Assembly: GCF_031834595.1 (NCBI RefSeq)
Contig: NZ_CP115541.1
Span: 4,148,501 to 4,212,500 of the forward strand
Length of the DNA stretch: 64,000 nucleotides
Direction: 5' to 3'
From: Stenotrophomonas oahuensis
GTDB taxonomy: Bacteria > Pseudomonadota > Gammaproteobacteria > Xanthomonadales > Xanthomonadaceae
Shown: one piece after another, positions 52,317 through 60,003 of the stretch
How positions within the stretch are numbered: position 1 is the first letter of the stretch
Layout: the number at the start of each line of letters is the position of its first letter
Program-made: the position numbers and the translations under genes
Notes under the pieces: model-generated
Told to the model about the DNA's origin: nothing
Databases searched by the model: none
Seen by the model: only the letters and a program-made list of their open reading frames with translations

Positions 52317-52987
52317 CCGGCTCTTCCTCCTACGCCACCGACTCGATTGGCATCCTGGTGGTGGATGACCACCCGCTGCTGCGCGACGGGCTGGCCGCCC
52401 TGCTCGGGCTGCAGCCGGACATGCGCCTGCTGGGCGAGGCCAGCGACGGCGAAGAAGCCGTGGCCCAGTACATGGCGCTGCGCCCCGACGTGGTGCTGAT
52501 GGACCTGCAGCTGCCGCGCGTGGACGGCGTGGAGGCGATTACCCGCATCCGCCACCACGACCCGCGTGCCCGCATCATCGTGCTGACCACCTATCGCGGC
52601 GACGTGCGCGCGGTGAAGGCGCTGCAGGCCGGGGCCAGTGGCTACCTGCTCAAGGACATGCTGCGGCATGAACTGGTGGACACCATCCGCACCGTGCACA
52701 GCGGCCGCCGCGCCGGCGTGCCGGCGGCGCTGGCCGCCAGCATTGCCGCGCATGTGGTGGAAGACAGCCTGTCACCGCGTGAGACCGAAGTGCTGGGTCA
52801 TGTGGCGGCCGGTCGCTCGAACAAGGCCATCGGTGAGCAGATGGGCATTTCCGAGCAGACCGTGAAAGCGCACATGAAGAACATCATGGAGAAGCTGGGC
52901 GCGCGGGATCGCACGCATGCAGTGACGCTGGCATTGAAGCGCGGCATCATCAGTCTGGATGATGCTGCGGGTGACGGCGACGCCTGA
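52313..52987 (+). CDS. LuxR/NarL-family response regulator
   Basis: A 224-residue response regulator. The receiver domain has the acidic pair in VVDDHPLLRDG, the phosphorylated Asp near 64 in VVLMDLQLPR, the Thr in VLTTY and the Lys in YLLKDML. The C-terminal NarL/LuxR helix-turn-helix is LSPRETEVLGHVAAGRSNKAIGEQ and following, with SEQTVKAHMKNIMEKL. ATG 52313 overlaps the kinase TGA as ATGA. It is the natural regulator of the divergent operon 42749-49225. Confidence 0.93.
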   Translation: MTGSSSYATDSIGILVVDDHPLLRDGLAALLGLQPDMRLLGEASDGEEAVAQYMALRPDVVLMDLQLPRVDGVEAITRIRHHDPRARIIVLTTYRGDVRAVKALQAGASGYLLKDMLRHELVDTIRTVHSGRRAGVPAALAASIAAHVVEDSLSPRETEVLGHVAAGRSNKAIGEQMGISEQTVKAHMKNIMEKLGARDRTHAVTLALKRGIISLDDAAGDGDA

Positions 52988-53000
52988 TCATGGACCGCGA

Positions 53001-53022
53001 TGACGCGCATGGCGCGTCACTA
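53001..53022. repeat. REP interrupted by the IS256-family element, left part with target duplication
   Basis: TGACGCGC-AT-GGCGCGTCA then CTA is a minus-strand GTAG-REP whose last eight bases, CGTCACTA (53015-53022), are repeated at 54394-54401 right of the insertion sequence. Without the element the sequence would read on as CGTCACTACG, restoring the GTAG head. The IS therefore landed inside the REP. Confidence 0.8.
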
Positions 53023-54393
53023 GAGAGTGTCCGTATTTTTGTGTTCGGGCGACGTGGGCTGCCCTGTGACAGCCCGGCTTCTTAGTACGGGCTCCGGATA
53101 AATCGGTCCCCGTAAAGTACGGCAAATTGGTTCATCGCGTTCTTCCAGCCGTGGCTGGTGCCTCCCCAGTTGGCCGTGATGTTGCGCAGCCCCAGCCAGA
53201 TCAGCTTGATCGCCGCCTCGTCAGTTGGAAAATGCCCTCGGGTTTTGATGACCTTCCGCAGCTGCGCATTAACGCTCTCGATGGCGTTGGTGGTGTAGAT
53301 GACACGACGGATCTCAGGTGGAAACGCGAAGAAGGGTATGACGCGGTCCCATGACCGTCGCCATGCCTGGGGCGCCGAGGGGTAGCGTTTGCCCAGCGGC
53401 GAGGCCTCCAGCGCTTCCAGGGCCTGTTCGGCGGACTCTGCATTGATGGCCTGGTAGATGGGCTTCAGCTCGGCTGCGAGAGCCCTTCGATCCTTCCAGC
53501 CGGCGTAGTCCAAGCTGTTGCGGATGAGATGCACGATGCAGGTCTGGAGAGTGGTCGCTGGGTAGACCGCCGCCAGCGCCTCGGGCATGCCTTTAAGGCC
53601 ATCGGTCACCGCTATCAGTACGTCCTCCACGCCGCGCGTCTTGAGGTCGTTGAAGACCTTCATCCAGAACTTGGCCCCTTCTGTGTTCTCGATCCAGATG
53701 CCCAGGATGTCGCGACTTCCATCAGGTAGAACGCCTAATGCCAGATAGATCGCTTTGTTGCGCACTACGCCCTCGTCACGCACCTTGACGCGCAGGGCAT
53801 CAAAGAACACCACCGGATACATCAGCTCCAGCGGACGCGTCTGCCACGCCGAAATCTCTTCCAGAACCTCGTCGGTCACCGAGCTGATGAAGTCCGCCGA
53901 CACGTCTGTTCCATACTGTTCAGACAGAAACGCGCGGATGTCGCGGACGCTCATTCCGCGCGCGTACATCGCGACGATCTTGTCGTCAAAACCAGTGAAA
54001 CGCCGCTCGTGCTTGGGAATCAGGATGGGCTGGAAGCTGCCATCCCGGTCCCGGGGAACGTCCAGTCGCAGGGGGCCATCCTCAGTCAGAACGGTTTTGC
54101 TGGACGTTCCATTTCGCTGATTGCCGGTCGATTCCGGTCGCTCGCTTCCGGGTGGGTACCCCAGGTGATGGCCCAGCTCGCCCTTCAGTGCCCGCTCAAT
54201 CAAGGCCTTTTTCAGGGCTGTGGTGATGTCCAGGATCTCGCCCGCGGTCGTCGCTCCGTTGGCAAGCTGCTCAACGAGCTCGGCAGGCAGGGTAGGCAGC
54301 TGACGGGCAGCGGCCTTGGCGGTCATTTTCTTGGGTGGCATACATGATCCTTTTCAACATGTTATGCCCGAACACAAAATTCCTGACAGTCCC
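53023..54393 (-). mobile_element. Complete IS256-family insertion sequence
   Basis: The ends form 28-bp imperfect inverted repeats: left 53023-53050 (GAGAGTGTCCGT and following, ending GTGTTCGGGC) and right 54366-54393 (reverse complement GGGACTGTCAGG and following, ending GTGTTCGGGC), identical at 23 of 28 positions. An 8-bp target duplication CGTCACTA flanks it at 53015-53022 and 54394-54401, as expected for IS256. One intact transposase gene fills it, so it is probably still mobile. The well-kept duplication suggests a recent insertion. Confidence 0.93.
53082..54341 (-). CDS. IS256-family transposase
   Basis: Mutator-type DDE transposase of 419 residues. The N-terminal DNA-binding region leads to the catalytic core: first Asp in MYPVVFFDALRVKV, second in LIAVTDGLKGMPEAL, the C..H motif CIVHLIRNS, and the Glu in YTTNAIESVNAQLRK. 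It is full length and uninterrupted. It sits 59 bases inside the left repeat and 24 inside the right one. Its codon use is slightly less GC-rich than the flanking genes, consistent with recent arrival. Confidence 0.95.
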   Translation of the reverse strand: MPPKKMTAKAAARQLPTLPAELVEQLANGATTAGEILDITTALKKALIERALKGELGHHLGYPPGSERPESTGNQRNGTSSKTVLTEDGPLRLDVPRDRDGSFQPILIPKHERRFTGFDDKIVAMYARGMSVRDIRAFLSEQYGTDVSADFISSVTDEVLEEISAWQTRPLELMYPVVFFDALRVKVRDEGVVRNKAIYLALGVLPDGSRDILGIWIENTEGAKFWMKVFNDLKTRGVEDVLIAVTDGLKGMPEALAAVYPATTLQTCIVHLIRNSLDYAGWKDRRALAAELKPIYQAINAESAEQALEALEASPLGKRYPSAPQAWRRSWDRVIPFFAFPPEIRRVIYTTNAIESVNAQLRKVIKTRGHFPTDEAAIKLIWLGLRNITANWGGTSHGWKNAMNQFAVLYGDRFIRSPY

Positions 54394-54441
54394 CGTCACT
54401 ACGCCACGTGGGGACACGCCATGCGCGTCCAACGGATTCCT

Positions 54442-55635
54442 TCAACGCAACCGCTGCAACAAACTCGCCGTCGCGGCCACCACGGCCAACCCGGCCACGC
54501 CCATCCACCCCCACTGCGCCAGCGCCACCGCGCCCAACGCCCCACCACTGGCCATGCCCAAAAACACGCCGGTAAACAACAGCGCATTCAACCGGCTGCG
54601 CGCCTCCGGTGCCAATCCATAGACCAGTGTCTGGTGCGAAACCAACGCCGACTGGAACCCAAAATCAAACACCACCGCGCTCACCGCCAGCAGCGGCAGA
54701 ATCGCCACCCGCGGCAGCAACGGATCCAACAGCAACAACCCAAACCCACCCAGCGCAATCAAGATGGCGATCCGCGCCACCGCATGACTGCCCAGCTTGT
54801 CCGCCCAACGCCCCGCCAGCGGCGCGGCCAGCGCACCCGCCGCACCGGCAATACCAAACGCACCGGCCACCGCGCTGCCCAGCCCATAACGGGTATGCAG
54901 CATCACCGCCAGGGTCGACCAGAACGCACTGAAGCCCACCGCCAGCAAGCCCTGCGCATACACCGCACGACGCAGCTGCGGCTGGCCCTTCCACAGGCCA
55001 TACAGCGAACGCAGCAACGCCGGATAGGCCAGCTTGGTGGTCGGTGCCATATGCGGCAGCTCTCGTGCCAACGCCAGCGCCATCAACACCACGGATCCCG
55101 CCGCCAGCCCGAACATCGCGCGCCAGCCCAGCCACTCCGCGACAAGCCCGCTGGCCACGCGCGACAGCAGGATGCCGAGCAGCAGGCCGGTCATCACCTT
55201 GCCCACCACCGCGCCACGATGCGCTTCCGGGGCCAGCACCGCGGCGGCCGGCACCACGTCCTGGGCGACGGTTGCCATCAGCCCGACCAGCAGGCTGGCC
55301 AGCAGCAGCGTCGGCAGGTTGCCGGACACCGCCGCAAAGGTCAGCGCCGCCGCCAGCACCAGCGACTTCACCAGAATCAGCCGCCGGCGGTCGAAGCGGT
55401 CGCCCAGCGGGGCCAGCAGCAGAATGCCGAGTGCATACCCCAGCTGGGTCAGCGTCGGCACCATGCCGGTGGCCTGCTCGCTGCTGCCCAGCCCGCCGCT
55501 GATGACGCCCAGCATCGGCTGGCTGTAGTAGATGGACGCGACCGAAAAGCCGGCCCCGGCCGCCAGTGAGACGATCAGCCGGGTCGGCAGGCCGTGCGCG
55601 GGGCGTACCGCCGCGTTGATATGCGTTGTGGACAT
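54442..55635 (-). CDS. MFS efflux-type transporter
   Basis: A 397-residue, 12-helix major facilitator protein resembling drug/arabinose-efflux-type carriers. The early SIYYSQPMLGVISGGLG, the loop LAPLGDRFDRRRLILVK and PEAHRGAVVGKVMTGLLLGILLSR are typical. ATG 55635 has AGGAG seven bases upstream and fixes the start; a longer frame from 55671 adds nothing hydrophobic. It is divergent from the LysR gene at 55732, which probably controls it. Confidence 0.85.
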   Translation of the reverse strand: MSTTHINAAVRPAHGLPTRLIVSLAAGAGFSVASIYYSQPMLGVISGGLGSSEQATGMVPTLTQLGYALGILLLAPLGDRFDRRRLILVKSLVLAAALTFAAVSGNLPTLLLASLLVGLMATVAQDVVPAAAVLAPEAHRGAVVGKVMTGLLLGILLSRVASGLVAEWLGWRAMFGLAAGSVVLMALALARELPHMAPTTKLAYPALLRSLYGLWKGQPQLRRAVYAQGLLAVGFSAFWSTLAVMLHTRYGLGSAVAGAFGIAGAAGALAAPLAGRWADKLGSHAVARIAILIALGGFGLLLLDPLLPRVAILPLLAVSAVVFDFGFQSALVSHQTLVYGLAPEARSRLNALLFTGVFLGMASGGALGAVALAQWGWMGVAGLAVVAATASLLQRLR

Positions 55636-55717
55636 GAGCCACTCCTGGGGGAGGAAGATGGCGGCAAGCATCCGCCCCCCAGCTCTAGCCGTGTAGTAGG
55701 CTTGGGTACATATCCAT

Positions 55718-55734
55718 CATACGAAGGTTGTATG
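55718..55734. promoter_or_regulatory. Palindrome CATAC-N7-GTATG over the LysR start
   Basis: A perfect 5-bp inverted repeat with a 7-base spacer, overlapping the ATG of the LysR gene (its last three bases are the start codon). The spacing resembles LysR-type T-N11-A sites and would suit autorepression, though its position over the start codon is unusual. It lies 83 bases from the divergent MFS start. Confidence 0.45.
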
Positions 55735-56682
55735 AGCACCCCTGCCAGCGCCGCCGGCGCGGACCGGATCGACCTGCTGCGGACCTTCGTGCGCATTGTC
55801 GATACCGGCAGCCTGTCGGCCGCCGCCGCCCAGCTCGGCACCACCCAGCCCACCATCAGCCGCCGCCTGCAGGCGCTGGAGCGACTGTTCGGGCTGCACC
55901 TGCTGCAGCGTTCCACCCATCAGATGATGCTCACCGAGGACGGCCAGCGCTGCTACGCACATGCGCGCAGCCTGGTCGAGGAATGGGATGCCATCCAGGC
56001 CGACCTGCGCGGCGAAGCGGACGAACCCCAGGGACGGCTGCGGGTGGTGGTGCCGCATGCGTTCGGCCAGGCCCAGCTGCTGGAGCCCATGCTGCAGTTC
56101 CTGGCCCGCTACCCCAAGCTATCGGTGGAATGGATGCTGGACGACGAGCCGCCGAACTTCATTGCCGACGCCATCGACTGCGCGATCCGGGTCGGGCCGG
56201 TGACCGAGCCGCAGCTGGTGGCCGTGCATCTGGCCGATGTGCCGCGCATCGTGATTGCCGCGCCTGCGGTGGTGGGCGATGGCGATCCGGCGGATCCGGA
56301 CCAGCTGCCTACCCTGCCGTGGATCGCGCTGACCAAGTACTACCGGGAGCACCTGACCCTGCTGCCCGCCGACCAGGGTCCCGCGCTGCGCGTGGACATC
56401 CAGCCGCGCCTGCTGACCGGCAATCTGTTCGTCGCCCGGCAGGCCGCGGTGGCCGGCCTGGGCGCGGCGGTGGTGTCATCGTGGCTGGTGGAAGCGGATC
56501 TGCGCGAAGGACGATTGGTGCAGCTGGTGCCCGGCTGGGAAGCGCCCGCGCTGCCGGTGTACCTGGTGTTTCCGTCCAGCCGGCAGATGCCCAGCCGGCT
56601 GCGGGCGTTTGTGGATGCCATGAAGCAGCAGCTGCCGGCCACCCATGGCATGCGCCGGGTCATGTTTGCACCACCTTCATAA
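55732..56682 (+). CDS. LysR-family regulator divergent from MFS
   Basis: A 316-residue LysR-type regulator. The helix-turn-helix is in residues 10-70 (FVRIVDTGSLSAAAAQLGTTQ, then PTISRRLQALE), followed by the effector-binding domain (GRLRVVVPHAFGQAQLLEPML, VEWMLDDEPPNFIADAIDCAIRVG). ATG 55732 puts the DNA-binding helix in the normal place; the frame is open further upstream but enters the divergent promoter. The target is most likely the MFS transporter gene. Its stop codon overlaps the MntR-type box of mntH. Confidence 0.87.
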   Translation: MSTPASAAGADRIDLLRTFVRIVDTGSLSAAAAQLGTTQPTISRRLQALERLFGLHLLQRSTHQMMLTEDGQRCYAHARSLVEEWDAIQADLRGEADEPQGRLRVVVPHAFGQAQLLEPMLQFLARYPKLSVEWMLDDEPPNFIADAIDCAIRVGPVTEPQLVAVHLADVPRIVIAAPAVVGDGDPADPDQLPTLPWIALTKYYREHLTLLPADQGPALRVDIQPRLLTGNLFVARQAAVAGLGAAVVSSWLVEADLREGRLVQLVPGWEAPALPVYLVFPSSRQMPSRLRAFVDAMKQQLPATHGMRRVMFAPPS

Positions 56683-56700
56683 CATAGCCTTTGCTATATT
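56681..56700 (+). promoter_or_regulatory. MntR-type operator of mntH
   Basis: AACATAGC-CTTT-GCTATATT, almost identical to the E. coli MntR box pattern AACATAGC-N4-GCTATGTT. It contains a -10-like TATATT at 56695-56700 and ends only six bases before the first ATG of mntH. Manganese-bound MntR would block the promoter. No mntR gene lies in the window. Confidence 0.8.
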
Positions 56701-56706
56701 CGGGCC

Positions 56707-58026
56707 ATGAACCCGCCCCCACCCCCTTCTGCCACCTCGCCAAGCCTCGGCGAAATGAACGCGAGCGTCGCCGTCCCCCAGGGCGGCCATTGGTGGTTCC
56801 GCCTGCTCGCCTTCCTCGGCCCGGGCTACATGGTTTCGGTCGGCTACATGGACCCGGGCAACTGGGCCACCGACATCGCCGGCGGCGCACAGTTCGGCTA
56901 CCTGCTGCTTTCCGTCATTCTTGTCTCCAACCTGATGGCCATCGTGCTACAGGGGCTCTCCGCCCGTCTCGGCATCGCCACCGGGCGTGATCTCGCCCAG
57001 GCCTGCCGCGACCACTTCAGCAAACCGGTCAACCTGTGCCTGTGGCTGCTTTGCGAAGTAGCCATCATCGCCTGCGATCTGGCCGAGGTGATCGGCACCG
57101 CCATCGCGCTGAAGCTGCTGTTCGGAATACCGTTGGTGGTCGGTGCGATCATCACCGCCATCGACGTGGTCCTGGTGCTGTGGCTGATGCATCGCGGCTT
57201 CCGTGCGCTCGAAGCCTTCGTCATCGCCCTGCTGCTGGTGATCTTCGGCTGCTTCGCCGTCCAGATCGTGCTCGCCGCACCCCCGGTGCACGACGTACTG
57301 GCCGGTTTCATTCCGCGTGCCGAGGTCGTCACCAACCCGCATGCGCTGTACCTGGCCATCGGCATCATCGGGGCCACGGTGATGCCGCATAACCTGTACC
57401 TGCATTCGTCCATCGTGCAGACCCGCGCCTACCCACGCACCGACATTGGCCGCCGGGGCGCATTGCGCTGGGCGGTCACCGACAGCACACTGGCACTGAT
57501 GCTGGCGCTGTTCATCAACGCCTCGATCCTGATCCTGGCCGCCGCCGTGTTCCATGCCAACGGGCGGACTGATGTGCAGGAGATCGAGCAGGCCTACGAG
57601 CTGCTGGCCCCGATGCTGGGTGTGGGGCTGGCCTCCACGTTGTTCGCGGTGGCGCTGCTGGCCTCGGGCATCAATTCCACGGTCACTGCCACCCTGGCCG
57701 GGCAGATCGTGATGGAGGGTTTCCTGCGTTTACGCATGGCTCCGTGGATGCGGCGATTGGTGACGCGAGGCATCGCCATCGTGCCGGTGGTCGCTGTCAC
57801 CGCGCTGTATGGCGAGCAGGGCACGGCCACGCTGCTGGTGCTGAGCCAGGTGGTGTTGTCGATGCAGTTGCCGTTCGCGGTGATACCGCTGGTGATGTTC
57901 GTCGGCAACAAGGCCAAGATGGGCGCGCTGGTTGCCCCGCGCTGGTTGTTGACGCTGGCGTGGGGGATTGCCGGGGTGATTGTGGTGTTGAACGTGAAAC
58001 TGCTGATGGAATGGATGGGCGCTTGA
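56707..58026 (+). CDS. mntH: NRAMP-family manganese transporter MntH
   Basis: A 439-residue NRAMP transporter for Mn2+ with about 11 helices. The helix-1 metal site is [20 protein letters not shown] near 40. The helix-6 motif is [15 protein letters not shown] near 220, holding the Met/Pro/His residues typical of MntH. The first ATG (56707) lies just seven bases after the TATATT -10-like sequence, so the transcript may be nearly leaderless; ATG 56755 is an in-frame alternative that keeps all helices. Regulation by manganese through the adjacent MntR box is very likely. Confidence 0.93.
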   Translation: MNPPPPPSATSPSLGEMNASVAVPQGGHWWFRLLAFLGPGYMVSVGYMDPGNWATDIAGGAQFGYLLLSVILVSNLMAIVLQGLSARLGIATGRDLAQACRDHFSKPVNLCLWLLCEVAIIACDLAEVIGTAIALKLLFGIPLVVGAIITAIDVVLVLWLMHRGFRALEAFVIALLLVIFGCFAVQIVLAAPPVHDVLAGFIPRAEVVTNPHALYLAIGIIGATVMPHNLYLHSSIVQTRAYPRTDIGRRGALRWAVTDSTLALMLALFINASILILAAAVFHANGRTDVQEIEQAYELLAPMLGVGLASTLFAVALLASGINSTVTATLAGQIVMEGFLRLRMAPWMRRLVTRGIAIVPVVAVTALYGEQGTATLLVLSQVVLSMQLPFAVIPLVMFVGNKAKMGALVAPRWLLTLAWGIAGVIVVLNVKLLMEWMGA

Positions 58027-58053
58027 CCTCAACCAAGGTTAAGGCCGTAACGT
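58023..58053 (+). promoter_or_regulatory. MerR-type promoter and operator
   Basis: TTGACC at 58023-58028 and TAACGT at 58048-58053 form -35 and -10 elements with an over-long 19-base spacer. An 18-bp near-palindrome, CCTCAACC-AA-GGTTAAGG, occupies 58027-58044. The long spacer with a central dyad is the hallmark of promoters switched on by MerR-family activators such as SoxR. The methyltransferase starts 30 bases after the -10. No MerR-family gene is in the window. Confidence 0.7.
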
Positions 58054-58082
58054 TGCCGGCAACCCCCAACCGGATCACACGC

Positions 58083-58919
58083 ATGGCTGACACCCCCACC
58101 CAGACAGAACTCTGGAACGGCCCCGCCGGCCACGCCTGGGTCACCGCGCAACGCATCCTCGATGAAATGTTCAACGGCTTCGCCACCCACCTGGCGCAGA
58201 CCGTGCCAACAAACGCCAACTGGCGGGTACTGGACGTCGGCTGCGGCACCGGCGACACCACCCTCACCCTCGCCCGCCGCCTCGGCCCCGGCGGCCGCGC
58301 CACCGGCATCGATCTCTCTGCCCCGATGATCGAGGTGGCCCGCCAACGCGCTGTCGATGCCGCACTGCCGGTCGAGTTCATCGCCGCCGATGCCGGTCAA
58401 CCACCGCTGCCCGCCGCTTCCATCGACCACATTGTGTCGCGCTTCGGGGTGATGTTCTTCGACAATCCGGTGCAGGCGTTCACCCGCCTGCGCGAAACCA
58501 CCCGGCAAGGCGGCACACTGCACGCCGTGGTCTGGCGCAGCGCGGCTGACAATCCGTTCATGACCACTGCCGAGCGTGCCGCCGCCTCGTTGCTGCCGTT
58601 GCCACCGCGAGTGCCGGACGGTCCGGGTCAGTTTGCGTTCGCGGATGCGGACAAGGTGCGGTGGATTCTGGAGTCGGCGAGTTGGAGCGAGGTGGCGATC
58701 ACGCCGCTGGACATGTCCTGCGAGATCGCACGCGACGATCTGCGCACCTACCTCTCGCTCTTAGGACCAGTCGGCACCGCGCTGCGCAACGAAACGCTGG
58801 ACGCGGCAGAACGCGAGCACATTCTGGACACCCTCGAAGCCGCCTTCTCGCCCTTCATAGTCGGCGACCGCGTGCAGTTCACCGCCGCCTGCTGGGTGAT
58901 CAAAGGCGCGAACCCATAG
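58083..58919 (+). CDS. Class I SAM-dependent methyltransferase
   Basis: A 278-residue methyltransferase of the UbiE/Methyltransf_11 type. The SAM loop is VLDVGCGTGDTTLTLARR near residue 50, ATGIDLSAPMIEVAR lies near 80, and FGVMFFDNPVQAFTRLRETTR near 120. The substrate is unknown. It starts 57 bases after mntH but has its own MerR-type promoter, so it is probably induced separately, perhaps under redox or toxic-compound stress. Its TAG stop lies in a REP. The frame is open further upstream into mntH, but that part is not methyltransferase-like. Confidence 0.88.
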   Translation: MADTPTQTELWNGPAGHAWVTAQRILDEMFNGFATHLAQTVPTNANWRVLDVGCGTGDTTLTLARRLGPGGRATGIDLSAPMIEVARQRAVDAALPVEFIAADAGQPPLPAASIDHIVSRFGVMFFDNPVQAFTRLRETTRQGGTLHAVVWRSAADNPFMTTAERAAASLLPLPPRVPDGPGQFAFADADKVRWILESASWSEVAITPLDMSCEIARDDLRTYLSLLGPVGTALRNETLDAAEREHILDTLEAAFSPFIVGDRVQFTAACWVIKGANP

Positions 58920-59002
58920 AGCCGGGCTTGCCCGGCTGAACCACCGACCCACCCACCGTAGGGACGCGCATTGCGAGTCCGTCAGATCGCCCGGCACCGC
59001 GA
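58916..59002 (+). repeat. Compound REP unit, copy 1
   Basis: ATAGAGCCGGGC-TT-GCCCGGCTG (58916-58938) is followed 20 bases later by a second palindrome, GTAGGGACGCGC...GAGTCC (58958-58980). The block of about 86 bases is nearly repeated at 59888-59974. A further palindrome GATGACACGC...ATGTCATC lies at about 58999-59026, by the end of the EamA gene. Confidence 0.75.
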
Positions 59003-59021
59003 TGACACGCATGGCATGTCA

Positions 59022-59846
59022 TCACGCCACCCGCAGCACCACCGCCCCCGCCACAATCAACCCGGCCGCCACCCACCGCCGCCGGGTCACCCGCTCACGC
59101 AGCACCCACGCCGAAATCAACACCCCAAACAGAATCGAGGTCTCGCGCAGCGCGGACACCATCGCCACCGGAGCCAGCGTCATCGCCCACAACGCCAGCC
59201 CATACGACACCAGCGTCCCAACACCGCCAACCACCCCATAGCCCCAGTTACCACGCGCATACACACCCAGCTGCCTGGCCCGCGTACACAGCGCCCACAC
59301 CGGCAACGGCAAGCCCGACAACAGGAACAACCACAGCGTGTAAGCCGGCGCAGAGCCGGACAAGCGGGCTCCGGTCGCATCCACCAGCGTGTAGGTCGCA
59401 ATCACCATCGCGTTGATCAGGGGCAACGCCAGATGCCGACGTTGCACGCCATGGGTCATGCTCAGAATGCCCAGGCACACCAGCCCGATACCGCCCCAGG
59501 CCAGCGCAGGCAAGCGTTCACCCAGCCACTGCGCACCCACCACCGCCACCAGCAGCGGGGCCAACCCACGCATCACCGGGTAGGACGCACTCATGTCGGT
59601 GACCCGATAGGTCCGCGCCACCAGCACGTAGTAGCCCGCCTGCAGCACCGTGGACGCCGCCAACCACGGCCAACTGCGCGGATCGATCGCCGGAACGAAC
59701 GGCAGCAACGCCGCCGAGATGACGGCCGCCGACCCGGTCACCAGCAACGTGGTGAGCAGCGTATCGGTACCGCGCTTGACGATGGCATTCCAGCTGGCAT
59801 GCAGCAGGCCGGCGAACACCACGATGCAGAACAGGAAGGGAGACAT
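59022..59846 (-). CDS. EamA/DMT-family transporter
   Basis: A 274-residue inner-membrane protein with ten helices in two EamA halves (FCIVVFAGLLHASWNAIVKR at the start, SMTHGVQRRHLALPLINAMV at the start of the second). The early HASWNAIVKRG is typical of one DMT branch exporting metabolites. ATG 59846 begins directly at the first helix. The gene is framed by two near-identical REP blocks on each side. Confidence 0.85.
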   Translation of the reverse strand: MSPFLFCIVVFAGLLHASWNAIVKRGTDTLLTTLLVTGSAAVISAALLPFVPAIDPRSWPWLAASTVLQAGYYVLVARTYRVTDMSASYPVMRGLAPLLVAVVGAQWLGERLPALAWGGIGLVCLGILSMTHGVQRRHLALPLINAMVIATYTLVDATGARLSGSAPAYTLWLFLLSGLPLPVWALCTRARQLGVYARGNWGYGVVGGVGTLVSYGLALWAMTLAPVAMVSALRETSILFGVLISAWVLRERVTRRRWVAAGLIVAGAVVLRVA

Positions 59847-59887
59847 TGCCCCGGATTGTAACGACCCACCATCACCGACCCACCACC

Positions 59888-59974
59888 GTAGAGCCGGGCT
59901 TGCCCGGCTGAACCACCGACCCACCCACCGTAGGGACGCGCCATGCGCGTCCATCGGACCGCCCGGCATGCGAT
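59888..59974 (+). repeat. Compound REP unit, copy 2
   Basis: GTAGAGCCGGGC-TT-GCCCGGCTG (59888-59910), then GTAGGGACGCGC-CA-TGCGCGTCC (59930-59952), in the same order and spacing as copy 1 at 58916. The first 53 bases are practically identical. It lies in the gap between the EamA start and the FAD oxidase start, only 30 bases before the latter. Confidence 0.8.
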
Positions 59975-60003
59975 GCTGAACCCCTCTCAGCCGGAGCAGC
60001 GCC

